Shown here in pieces: positions 1-7,642 of a stretch of DNA of 64,000 nucleotides; the stretch's first letter is position 1, and each line of letters starts with the position of its first letter. This DNA is from Leucothrix arctica (GTDB lineage Bacteria > Pseudomonadota > Gammaproteobacteria > Thiotrichales > Thiotrichaceae). The position numbers and the translations under genes were made by a program. The notes beneath the pieces are model-generated. The model had not been told where the DNA came from. It ran no database searches and was given only the letters and a program-made list of their open reading frames with translations. The stretch is from the NCBI RefSeq assembly GCF_003172895.1, contig NZ_QGKL01000014.1, positions 1 through 64,000 on the forward strand, given 5' to 3'.

Positions 1-240
1 GTGTAACTAAGCTTCGCTGACCTGCTGACCCTCCACTTAGGCCAAACCAGCGCTTGAGCTCCGCGATCAGTTTAAGGCGTTGTGGTGAAACAGTTTTAGA
101 TGGTTTGCACCAGTAACGGTAACTACTTCGGTTGACCGCCAATACTCGACATAAACGGCTGACACTGTGGCTCTCTTGCTGCTGACGGATCAGCGCAAAC
201 CTTTGATTGAGTCCTGCATCAAGAGAGCTGAAGCCTTTTT
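1..240 (-). CDS. IS3-family transposase OrfB, N-terminal part (cut by the window edge)
   Basis: In the -1 frame relative to orfA the minus strand reads on through FALIRQQQESHSVSRLCRVL and then a segment containing KRWFGLSGGSAGQRSLVT up to the window edge. This is the HTH_21-type N-terminal region of IS3 OrfB, which precedes the DDE integrase core. The product is expected to be made as an OrfAB fusion through programmed -1 frameshifting at the A_AAA_AAG heptamer (235-241), and it then catalyses copy-out/paste-in transposition. The catalytic core is not visible here. The reading frame is uninterrupted over the visible part, so the element may be active. Confidence 0.75.
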
Positions 241-501
241 TAGGATGTCGTTATCGCCTTCCAACCGTTTGATTTTACGTTCAAGCTCACGAATTTTAAG
301 TTGATCAGAGGTCAGTGGTGCAGCGCTAGAAAGCTGACCGTTACGCGCTTGTTTAAGCTGTCTTGCCCATTTATCGACCGTCGATTTTCCTAATCCTAAA
401 CTCTCTGAGACGTCCTTAACATTGCGCCCTTTATCGACGACCTCTTGAGCAACTTCAAGGCGGAACTCGGGTGAGTAGGTTGGTCTGGTTCGTTTTGTCA
501 T
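190..501 (-). CDS. IS3-family transposase OrfA
   Basis: A 103-residue protein with a helix-turn-helix (VSESLGLGKSTVDKWARQLK, about residues 31-50) followed by a leucine-zipper-like helix (IRELERKIKRLEGDNDILKK, about 70-89). This is the transposase_8 organisation that binds the IS ends and allows multimerisation in IS3 elements. The ATG lies 70 bases inside the terminal repeat. The stop at 190-192 overlaps orfB, and the slippery A6G heptamer at the ILKK codons is the normal place for the -1 shift that makes OrfAB. Length and motifs are typical of the family. Confidence 0.88.
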   Translation of the reverse strand: MTKRTRPTYSPEFRLEVAQEVVDKGRNVKDVSESLGLGKSTVDKWARQLKQARNGQLSSAAPLTSDQLKIRELERKIKRLEGDNDILKKASALLMQDSIKGLR

Positions 502-571
502 ATTTACACCTGCTTAGTTAAAGTGAGTTTATCACCTCTAATCAGGTGGCCAAATTTAGTGTGCCACTACA

Positions 572-2704
572 ATTAAGGCCAATGACTTTGAGCGTGAAAA
601 GCGTGGGTTAGATGCTGAGCTTGAGCAGTTGAAGCGATTGAATAGTCCAGAAAAGAATAACCTACTTAGCTTTTTAAGGGAAAACAACAAGAACTGGACA
701 GCTAATATTGCAAGGGTTTTGCCTGAAGAGTTACTCCTTAGAACCGATCTATCTCCAGAAATAAGCACGCCGAATGATTCCCTTTATGGTGTAAAGATTG
801 ACCTTTCTGTGATTGAAACAACTCGAGCTGCTGATGAATCGTTATTACGACAAAAAATGCTTCTGGTGAATGATGAGCTGGCTAAGAAAGAAGTGCAGAT
901 TAATGAAACGAGCGATGAAGCTAAGCAGCTACAGGGACATTCAAAAATATTCGAAGTAGCTATTCTTGAGGCAGAAAATAGCAAGCAAAAGCATAACAAT
1001 TCAATATTAGAGACTCAAGAGCAGCTTCAAATCTATCAATCACAAATCGAAGTAGCAGTAGCCCGTATAAAAACAGATACCGAAAGTAAAATATTGGGTT
1101 ATGAGAAGCGTTTGGCAATAGAGGAATCGAGGATTGAAGAGCTTCGCCAATGCTATGACATGACAAAAAAATCGATACATCATACGTTTAGGGAAAGTAA
1201 GGCAAGACTTGAGCAAGAACTACAGAAGGAAAAAGATTCTGTTTCCCAGCAAAAAGTAGATGCAAAAACTAATTACGATCAAGAGATAACCGAGCTATCT
1301 GAGCAAAAGGTATTAGCTTTAGTTGAGCAAGGTGTTGATCCTAAACACCTTGAGTCGTTGAATACTCAACTAAAGGAAGAAAGCCAAAAACTAAAAATTG
1401 CCGAAGAAAGTCAGCCTTTAGTTGAAAAATACGAGGCTTGGTTGAGAACTGAATGGATTGATTATCAGGACTTGCAGACAAAATTTCGTCGCCTAAATGA
1501 AGAGCTCAATCAATGTGTTGAAGATTGGAAGCTTGAAGAAGAAGATCTCAAAGTAAGAGAAAAAGAGCTTGAGGCAATCTGGGAGCAAGAAAAGAAAAAG
1601 TGCGAGCGTATTAATAATGAAATAGCTCATGTTAAACGGCTGCTCGAAAACTTCAAAAACAATGGAGAGCTGTCTGATGATGAAGCTCAGTTGATAGATA
1701 GTTTGACAAATATTTCATTAATAGAGAGTCGATGGGAAGGTGCTATCAAAGAACATCGCGATTGTGAGAATGAGGGAGGAAAAGCATATAACAGAGTTAG
1801 AAAGAGTATAAGTACTTTCAGAGATAGCCCTCCCCAGAAATACCTAGAAATGATAACAGCTGATTTCACTCACAAATCACAGTATTTCCAAAACGAATGG
1901 TTATTTGCTGCGGCTAGTCTGTCTGATTACATGCGTCAAAGTCATCAGGAACATTTGAGCCTTTTACAAAATAATGCTCGTCTACTTGGGCAGCAGATAA
2001 GCGATCACCACACCGCTTTATCTCAAACTCACAAAGAAATTAACCAACTTGGGAGAAAGGTCTCCAAGCATTCACAATCCGTAATTGCTGACTTTTCTGC
2101 TGTAGAAAACTTAACCATTACCGTTAAATCAAAATTGGATAAGCTTGAATTCTGGAGTGCTTTAGATAAATTTTCTCTAAGCCACCAGTCATGGATGGCT
2201 CGGACGGGGCATGAGCTGCCGGATGACGATTATATTGAGAAGCTGAAACTAGTAGCTGCACTTTTCGAAAGGTCAGGTACAGACATTAAGCTATCAAAGA
2301 GCTTTGAGACAAGCTTTAGCATTAGTGAACAAGGTGTTTCTAAAGTAGCTAGAACAGACAAAGAGTTAGATGGCATTAGCAGTAACGGAATCTCATATTT
2401 GGTGATTATTTCAGTTTACACTGCTTTGGTTAACATGCTTCGAGGTAATTCTGGGGCAGTAATGATCTGGCCAGTCGACGAACTCAGAAATTTCTCAGCA
2501 AACAATACTGTTAAGCTAATGAACTCATTGGAGCAACAAAACGTTTATTTGTTTTCAGCCTTCCCTGATCCAGATCCTGAGCTTCTAAAGCACTACACAA
2601 ATCGTTATATGATTAAGGCTGGACGTACATTGGTTGAGTATCCCGATGATTTTACGGGTAGCTCTGATTATCTTGATTCACTTTTAGCTAGCACGGAGCT
2701 TTAA
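572..2704 (+). pseudogene. SMC/MukB-like (JetC/MksB-type) ATPase, C-terminal part, truncated by the IS
   Basis: The frame is open from the IS boundary (IKANDFERE...) with no credible start codon; the first alternative start is a TTG at 629 without a ribosome binding site. The product is about 710 residues of long charged coiled coil ending in an ABC-type nucleotide-binding half. A signature-like stretch GISSNGISYL is encoded at 2372-2401 and a Walker B-like AVMIWPVDEL at 2456-2485, with D-E as in SMC ATPases. The N-terminal half with Walker A is missing, so it has been cut off by the IS and may lie beyond it. Gene company (MukE-like, helical, TOPRIM proteins downstream) supports a Wadjet/MksB condensin ATPase. 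As it stands it cannot hydrolyse ATP unless the other half is supplied in trans. Confidence 0.72.
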
Positions 2705-2705
2705 A

Positions 2706-3344
2706 ATGGAATTAAGGAATATGCTGGAAACTTTGCTTGCAGGTGTATTTATCTGTCAGGTGAGCAATTCAAAGCTATATCAGCAGTTACAAAATGAGGA
2801 GACCAGATCTAAAGTGAATGAGACTTTGGCAGAGCTTGGGAGGCATTTATGTCATACCGAGCATTACGAAGTTTATTATTGTGCTTACACTGACCTCTCT
2901 CAAGTTCAGGATGCTAAGAGAGTACGTAATCAGTTTGAAGCCATTCGTGACCAAATAGCGCCAGTTCTTAGTTTTATCACTTTACAGATGAGGGCGGAGG
3001 GCAGAGATGCCGTTCTAATTTCAGGTGATACAGTTAAATTTCATGATTTGCTATCTAATATTGAGCAGGAACAAGCTCATCTTAACGACTTAAAACAGCT
3101 TGGTAGATACGAACTATTCAAAAAAATACGACCTAAAACTGCATCCCAGGAGCGTTTAATCACAGTTTTGGAAACACTGGAAAAAGAAGGCTACATTGTT
3201 CTCACAAACAAGGAGTCGAGTATTTATCAGGTTTCAGGGAAAATTGAGTATTTTTATAGTTGTCTCAACTTCATCAGAGATCATGAGCAGATCCCCCTTG
3301 AAGAGGAAGACGAAGTACAACGAGGATTAGAGCTTGATAACTGA
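2706..3344 (+). CDS. MukE/JetB-like condensin accessory subunit
   Basis: A 212-residue protein that starts one base after the ATPase stop codon, so the two are translationally coupled. The N-terminus reads MELRNMLETLLAGVFICQV, like the start of MukE/JetB (DUF4194-type) proteins, and the C-terminal half (about residues 135-190) looks like a winged helix (SQERLITVLETLEKEGYIVL). Such subunits bridge the kleisin and the SMC heads. Its size (about 210) fits the family. The call rests on size, fold-like features and neighbours rather than on a diagnostic motif; the exact family should be treated as probable. Confidence 0.55.
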   Translation: MELRNMLETLLAGVFICQVSNSKLYQQLQNEETRSKVNETLAELGRHLCHTEHYEVYYCAYTDLSQVQDAKRVRNQFEAIRDQIAPVLSFITLQMRAEGRDAVLISGDTVKFHDLLSNIEQEQAHLNDLKQLGRYELFKKIRPKTASQERLITVLETLEKEGYIVLTNKESSIYQVSGKIEYFYSCLNFIRDHEQIPLEEEDEVQRGLELDN

Positions 3345-4551
3345 GCAATGGAAAAAACTTGGTCAAGCTATAACAAAAAATGCTGATGAACTTGAGCAAA
3401 TTTATTATCACCTAGAAGATGAACTGGACCTACTGCAAATAAATCCAGGCTGGGAGTTTCTAGTCGAGCACGGTTTGGTTTTTGGAAATCCACATTCTGG
3501 TTATTCCGCATCGTCCTTGCTTTTGCAATTAGGTGATATTTTGGCGCTTGCTAAGCAGCAACAAGTTCAAGCACCTGATATTAGCGAGTGGCAGGAAAAT
3601 ATTAAGCGACTAATTAAGCGTTATCATCTTGCGAAGAGTGAGAGTGATGAAGTTGGTTTGCTTTCAGCAAGAAGGGAAATCCATACTAATGTGTTAGTGA
3701 TGCAAAATACATTGGATGCAGAAGTTAGGCAGCTTGAGTATTTTGTTGATAACAAGTTTGGCCATGTGAGTTCATTGAAAGCTAAACAACAAGAGAATGA
3801 ATATTGCATTGAACGAGCTAGTCGTTCAGCTAAAAAGCTCACACTTATCAATGACGCTGAAATCAATCGCCTTTGTGGCGATGATTTTGAGTTGATGAAG
3901 GTCTTTCATCGAAAACTACTTCCTTCGGTAAAGGAAAACCGCGAGCGACTATTAGCGACCATTCCTAGATTAAAAAGTATTCTATGGGAATATCGTCGGA
4001 CAAATCAGCGCACTCAGTTAGTTCAGATAATGCACAATTATCTACAAATGGGCCGATCCATTTCTGATGAATTACTCAGTACACAAACGCTGGGAATATC
4101 ACCTTTTAATTCTGTTTTTGAACTGCCAATAGAAAACTCTGTGGATATGGAAAACAGCGCTATTAATAGTGATTTGATTGATATCGTTAAGTCAATGCGG
4201 GAAAAGAAATATGATACTCCTATTGATGAGAGCATTGATCTTCCTGATGGTGGCTTGGTTGATCGAGAGGGCAACAAGATGCAAGAGCTTCCTGAGCCGC
4301 TGCTTCGCCCTTATCTCACTGAATTTATTCGGGCAGTTAAAGTCAGCCCCCAGTCAGCAAGAAAATTTTGGTTGTCACGGTACGAAGAAGTTGTCCCTGT
4401 AGGTATTTGGATTTGGTGGTTGCACATGGTGCTACAGCAAAGTCGTGATTCTAGGTTATCAGTTGTCCCTCAGTTTGAACTGGCATCAGATTTCTCTGCG
4501 AACAGTGTTGTTGAGGATCTAATAGTTAATTATCAGGTTAGGGATGAATGA
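3334..4551 (+). CDS. MukF/JetA-like helical (kleisin candidate) subunit of the condensin-like system
   Basis: A 405-residue, mostly helical protein. The start is a TTG at 3334 that overlaps the end of the preceding gene by 11 bases; no in-frame ATG is better placed. The N-terminal region (residues 1-80) could form a winged helix, and residues about 90-230 are long helices with a heptad pattern, as in MukF/JetA (DUF3375) middle domains. A tryptophan-rich segment (WIWWLHMVLQ) lies near the C-terminus. Its place between the MukE-like and TOPRIM genes, with overlaps on both sides, implies one complex. The kleisin role is inferred from context and size; no signature residue proves it. Confidence 0.45.
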   Translation: MITEQWKKLGQAITKNADELEQIYYHLEDELDLLQINPGWEFLVEHGLVFGNPHSGYSASSLLLQLGDILALAKQQQVQAPDISEWQENIKRLIKRYHLAKSESDEVGLLSARREIHTNVLVMQNTLDAEVRQLEYFVDNKFGHVSSLKAKQQENEYCIERASRSAKKLTLINDAEINRLCGDDFELMKVFHRKLLPSVKENRERLLATIPRLKSILWEYRRTNQRTQLVQIMHNYLQMGRSISDELLSTQTLGISPFNSVFELPIENSVDMENSAINSDLIDIVKSMREKKYDTPIDESIDLPDGGLVDREGNKMQELPEPLLRPYLTEFIRAVKVSPQSARKFWLSRYEEVVPVGIWIWWLHMVLQQSRDSRLSVVPQFELASDFSANSVVEDLIVNYQVRDE

Positions 4552-5402
4552 ACATATTTCCGTCTATGCAGGTTTTTAAGCTGGTTGTGGCTGCGGTGCA
4601 AGAGAGTAAGACTGTGGTGCCATTTAATAAAACTTGGCAATACTTGCATGCTGAGCTTGGTATCGGCTCAGTATTCAAAAAAACGCTAAATTTGACAGCA
4701 TCAGATCGCCAGCACTTAGCTCAGTTGCTAGCCAAGGAAACTGGTGCAGATATTACGACTGTCGATTTAGCAGGTCTATCTGAATTGAGTCGCACAGATA
4801 TTACCAAAACTGTGATAAATGAGAAATGGTCACAACGAAAGGTTAGGGAAGATATTATTTACCTGAAATCACTTGATGATGAAGTGATGTTAGAAAAAAC
4901 TCATTCTACTCCTAAGGGTGGATATCTTGGGGTGCCATGGCAACAAGCCGTAAATCATCAGCATCAAGTTATCGTTGCGATTGAGAACCTTGAGGTGTTT
5001 CTCAATGCTGATATTGTGAAGTGGCCTATTGAAGTGTTTTCTTCAACTCCACTTTTCGTGTATAGAGGAGATGCTGAGGCTACACCATCAGCCTTTAAGA
5101 AGTTCATCGAGTCAACAGCTCAAAAGTACTACGTGTTTTTTGATTACGACCCTGCTGGATTCATGATGGCACTAACTCAGCCTCGCTTGCCGTCAATCAT
5201 TATTCCAGATGTATCAACTGAAGTCTTGAAGAAATGCACAAAGGAAACGGCCTACGATAAGCAGTATAAAGCAGTGGACTACTTAAAGAAGACCATCTCA
5301 AAAGCCCAAAATCACATTGAAATTATTACCTCCCATCAGTTAGCTGTGATGCAAGAAAAAATGCTTAGCTCTCAAATGCCACTGAAAATGATTGATATTT
5401 AA
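4548..5402 (+). CDS. JetD/MksG-like TOPRIM protein (candidate plasmid-cleaving nuclease)
   Basis: A 284-residue protein whose ATG overlaps the previous stop (ATGA). It carries the elements expected of the TOPRIM fold of JetD and topoisomerase VI A: an acidic strand end AIENLEVF near residue 146, then YYVFFDYDPAGF near 193-204, equivalent to the DxD motif of JetD (typically GDxDxxGF). In Wadjet systems this subunit nicks or cuts closed circular plasmid DNA after loop extrusion by the SMC complex. It is shorter than typical JetD (about 380-400), so the N-terminal arm is reduced. Coupling to the three upstream genes supports this role. Confidence 0.65.
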   Translation: MNIFPSMQVFKLVVAAVQESKTVVPFNKTWQYLHAELGIGSVFKKTLNLTASDRQHLAQLLAKETGADITTVDLAGLSELSRTDITKTVINEKWSQRKVREDIIYLKSLDDEVMLEKTHSTPKGGYLGVPWQQAVNHQHQVIVAIENLEVFLNADIVKWPIEVFSSTPLFVYRGDAEATPSAFKKFIESTAQKYYVFFDYDPAGFMMALTQPRLPSIIIPDVSTEVLKKCTKETAYDKQYKAVDYLKKTISKAQNHIEIITSHQLAVMQEKMLSSQMPLKMIDI

Positions 5403-5586
5403 ATAAATTATTATTTTTCTTTTATATATTGAGACATACTATTAAAAATGGAAACAAACCACTTAGTCAAGTTGACTGTCATGAATAGAATGACATCCGC
5501 TTTCATTCTACGCTGATTTCGCAGGATCGAGTTGGGTTATAACAAATTTAGTTAAGCGACAAGCGTTATAGCCTATTGGAGATAAA

Positions 5587-5907
5587 GTGAAAATTTCACT
5601 CTTAGTCATCAGATGCCAAGATATAGAAGTCAGTAAAAACTTTTATCAATTACTAGGGTTGTCCTTTGTTAAAGAGAAATATGGAACTGGACCAACGCAT
5701 TTTTCATGTGAGCATGATGGCTGTGTATTTGAACTTTACCCAAATAAAGGTGAGTCTCCACAGGATAATAATCGCTTAGGATTTAAAGTTTCAGGTCTAG
5801 CAGACATAATAAAAAATGTAGCTGTCACTGATTCATATGAGTTTGCAGGCAATACAATTAATGTAATCACAGATCCTGATGGTCGTAAGATAGAGATCAG
5901 TGAGTAA
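5587..5907 (+). CDS. VOC/glyoxalase-like small protein
   Basis: A 106-residue single-unit VOC (vicinal oxygen chelate) protein: it begins with a beta strand and the helix VSKNFYQLLGLSFV, and ends with the usual ITDPDGRKIEISE strand. The start is a GTG preceded by a good TTGGAG ribosome binding site. Members act as glyoxalases, dioxygenases or antibiotic-binding proteins, often as dimers; the substrate cannot be told from sequence. It is followed immediately by an attC-like hairpin and has the size, AT-richness and orientation of an integron cassette gene. Confidence 0.7.
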   Translation: MKISLLVIRCQDIEVSKNFYQLLGLSFVKEKYGTGPTHFSCEHDGCVFELYPNKGESPQDNNRLGFKVSGLADIIKNVAVTDSYEFAGNTINVITDPDGRKIEISE

Positions 5908-5909
5908 AA

Positions 5910-5975
5910 CTATAACAAGCAGGCACACGACCTCCGGCAATTAGCACCGGTTGTGGTGCTGCCGGGCGTTATAAC
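5910..5975 (+). repeat. attC-like recombination site after the VOC gene
   Basis: The stretch begins with TATAACAAG (5911) and ends with GCGTTATAAC (5966-5975), so the two outer boxes are complementary, as R'' and R' of an integron attC are. Between them a strong imperfect hairpin forms (CCGGCA...AGCACC against GGTGCTGCCGG). It starts within a few bases of a small gene's stop codon and the next small gene begins just downstream. The total length of about 66 bases is within the attC range. No integrase is visible. Confidence 0.65.
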
Positions 5976-5987
5976 TTTGGAGAGAAC

Positions 5988-6350
5988 ATGGCGTTAGTGA
6001 TTAGATTATTGGCATTTACATTCATTTTCTTGTCGTTAGCTAGTAATGCAGAAGAGGTCTCAAATATCGAGTCAGGAATGGAGTTACAAATTTCAATCCA
6101 AGCATCTGGTGGTGTTCTACTGGGTGGGGTGGCTGTCAAACCTAGCGAATTGATTACAGCTTTAGATAAAGCACAAAAAATCAAAGGTAGTGTTTGGTAT
6201 TACCGTGAAAACCCAGAAACTGAACCACCTCCATCTGCTAGCCAAGTTATTCAAATGATAATTGAGCGAAAGTTACCTATTACTATGTCGACAAAACCTG
6301 ATTTTTCTAACTATGTTGATGAAAACGGTAATGTGCACCCCAGAAAATAG
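5988..6350 (+). CDS. Small secreted protein of unknown function (weak ExbD/TolR-like C-terminal pattern)
   Basis: A 120-residue protein with a clear signal peptide (hydrophobic LLAFTFIFLSLASNA, cleavage near residue 21) after a GGAGAGAAC ribosome binding site. The mature part (ISIQASGGVLLGGVAV, then SELITALDKA and ASQVIQMIIERKLP) loosely resembles the periplasmic domain of ExbD/TolR, but the usual transmembrane anchor with its aspartate is not there, so I do not assign that function. It ends at an attC-like element and sits in a run of small same-strand genes. Confidence 0.6.
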   Translation: MALVIRLLAFTFIFLSLASNAEEVSNIESGMELQISIQASGGVLLGGVAVKPSELITALDKAQKIKGSVWYYRENPETEPPPSASQVIQMIIERKLPITMSTKPDFSNYVDENGNVHPRK

Positions 6351-6396
6351 CTATAACAAGTCCAGTCATAATCGCCCTTCGAGTTGGGCGTTAAAC
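6351..6396 (+). repeat. Short attC-like site after the secreted-protein gene
   Basis: It starts CTATAACAAG directly at the stop codon of the preceding gene and ends GGGCGTTAAAC, where GTTAAAC fits the GTTRRRY attC consensus exactly. A small stem (GCCC/GGGC) closes the centre. At about 46 bases it is shorter than most functional attC sites (usually 57 or more), so it may be a degenerate or variant site. Confidence 0.5.
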
Positions 6397-6468
6397 AACC
6401 GTGTTACCCACAAACTGTAGACACTCTGTACAGTTAGATTTAACCACTACGAAGGTATCACTTTGTAA

Positions 6469-6855
6469 ATGAAAACTGATTGTCCGCATTGCGCAAAGAG
6501 AGGAATTAGTTACTTTTCTAAGTGGTGGTCTGGTTCTACAACTCCTGCACTGTGTAATCAATGTAATAACTTTAGTTATGTTAATAATGGTACTCGGCAC
6601 TATTCTTTCCCTACAGTAATCAATATTATCATTGCTGCTTTTGGGATTATTGGGTTTATACTCACTCAAAAGTATTTTTTATTATGGCTGTTACCATTAG
6701 GCTACCTAATATCACAAATCTATTTGGTATTATATTCGCCAATGTTGAAATCAACAAAAAAGCAAATAGATAACAACAAAAGAGTCGGTAACTTTATTTT
6801 ATTGTTTCTATTTAGTGGTTTACTAATTTATACAATAATTGATTTTGTTACTTAA
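6469..6855 (+). CDS. Zinc-ribbon small membrane protein, unknown function
   Basis: A 128-residue protein with two CxxC pairs at the N-terminus (DCPHCAK near residues 3-9 and LCNQCNN near 27-33) forming a likely zinc ribbon, followed by three hydrophobic segments (about residues 47-63, 68-88 and 105-124). Zinc-ribbon plus transmembrane proteins of this size are common and mostly uncharacterised. The ribosome binding site is poor, which is frequent for cassette genes. A TAACAAG box lies just after the stop codon at about 6870, but I could not find its partner. Confidence 0.6.
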   Translation: MKTDCPHCAKRGISYFSKWWSGSTTPALCNQCNNFSYVNNGTRHYSFPTVINIIIAAFGIIGFILTQKYFLLWLLPLGYLISQIYLVLYSPMLKSTKKQIDNNKRVGNFILLFLFSGLLIYTIIDFVT

Positions 6856-6939
6856 ATTTAAACATAGCATAACAAGTGTATTCATATTTGTACTGCTGGC
6901 TGGGAGACAATAAATGATCAGAGAGCAGGGGCATCAGGA

Positions 6940-7245
6940 ATGGCACTAAGACGCTGGATAGGGGTGGCTCTAATGCTTACTGGAATGATCTTTCAGCCTA
7001 TTGGTTGGATGCATATACTTTGGGTTCAGGGCTTGTCACTTTTACTTGTCTTTGTTGGCGTGTTTCTGTTGGTTAAACCAAAGAATATAGATCAATCAGT
7101 AGAAAAAGAAGGTTCTCACCCAACTAGCCGCAGACTTATGCCTGGTGATCTTCATGACCATAGCGGCTGGGGTAAAGGAGGTCGCAGTGAAAGTTGGAAC
7201 CGTGAGCATGGCAGTGGTTCAGGTGGAGAAGGAGGTGGTGATTAA
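6940..7245 (+). CDS. Small two-helix membrane protein with Gly-rich tail, unknown function
   Basis: A 101-residue protein with two predicted membrane helices (VALMLTGMIFQPIGWM at about 8-23 and LSLLLVFVGVFLLV at about 32-45) and a hydrophilic tail rich in Gly, Ser and His (HDHSGWGKGG, then GSGSGGEGGGD at the end). The ATG directly follows CAGGA, so the ribosome binding site is unusually close. I do not recognise a family. It is the last of the small same-strand genes before the core chromosome resumes. Confidence 0.5.
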   Translation: MALRRWIGVALMLTGMIFQPIGWMHILWVQGLSLLLVFVGVFLLVKPKNIDQSVEKEGSHPTSRRLMPGDLHDHSGWGKGGRSESWNREHGSGSGGEGGGD

Positions 7246-7642
7246 CCCCTCACAGAGTATACGAGTCACCCAACATAATTAGGCACTGAACTACTTTGTT
7301 GCTACATTAATTAGAGACTTTCTCAGAGTCCGCGTCATCATTTTTAGAAGCACGTAATAGGCTTTAAAACTCTCATTGAAAATAGATTTTGTGATTCTGT
7401 ATTGTATGCGGACGATAATATGCGCAAGTTTCGGACCTTGCTGTCACGTAAGCGAAGCAAGTTTGATACATCTACTTCTCTAGCCATTGAGGACTGACAT
7501 CTCCGTCAGCGTTCAGTGAAACCATTCTTAAATAAAATTCATCTTTAATGCCTTGGTTCGGTCAGCTTATAGTTGTTTATTGTACTTATATGCATATTAT
7601 AGAGTATTAAATATAACTAAAAATTGAGAGGAGTCTGTCAGG
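7246..7642 (+). other. Intergenic stretch between the small-gene cluster and tldD
   Basis: No gene is supported here. A 25-codon open frame (ATG at 7420) has no homology I recognise. The last 60 bases are AT-rich with a possible -10 element (TATTAT near 7597) ahead of tldD, whose ribosome binding site GAGAGGAG lies near 7626. Confidence 0.4.

Larger units (their letters stand above)
1..571 (-). mobile_element. IS3-family insertion sequence, 5' part (other end lies outside the window)
   Basis: The element is read on the minus strand and begins at its terminal inverted repeat, which starts TGTAGTGGCAC at 571. It carries a small helix-turn-helix orfA followed by orfB in the -1 frame, with an A6G slippery site at 235-241. 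This is the standard IS3 layout. Directly beyond base 571 an open reading frame of an SMC-like ATPase runs without a start codon, so the element has interrupted that gene. The distal end of orfB and the second inverted repeat are off the window, so the target duplication cannot be checked. Confidence 0.85.

Noticed and set aside
4178-4402. 74-residue frame inside the MukF-like gene as a separate small gene
   Set aside because: It lies in another frame inside a longer, coherent gene and has no ribosome binding site.
5536-5573. TATAAC and GTTATAG boxes before the VOC gene as another attC site
   Set aside because: Only about 35 bases separate the outer boxes and there is no convincing internal stem, so it is at best a scar; I did not list it as a site.
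6860-6940. TAACAAG box after the Zn-ribbon gene as an attC site
   Set aside because: No complementary right box could be found before the next gene.
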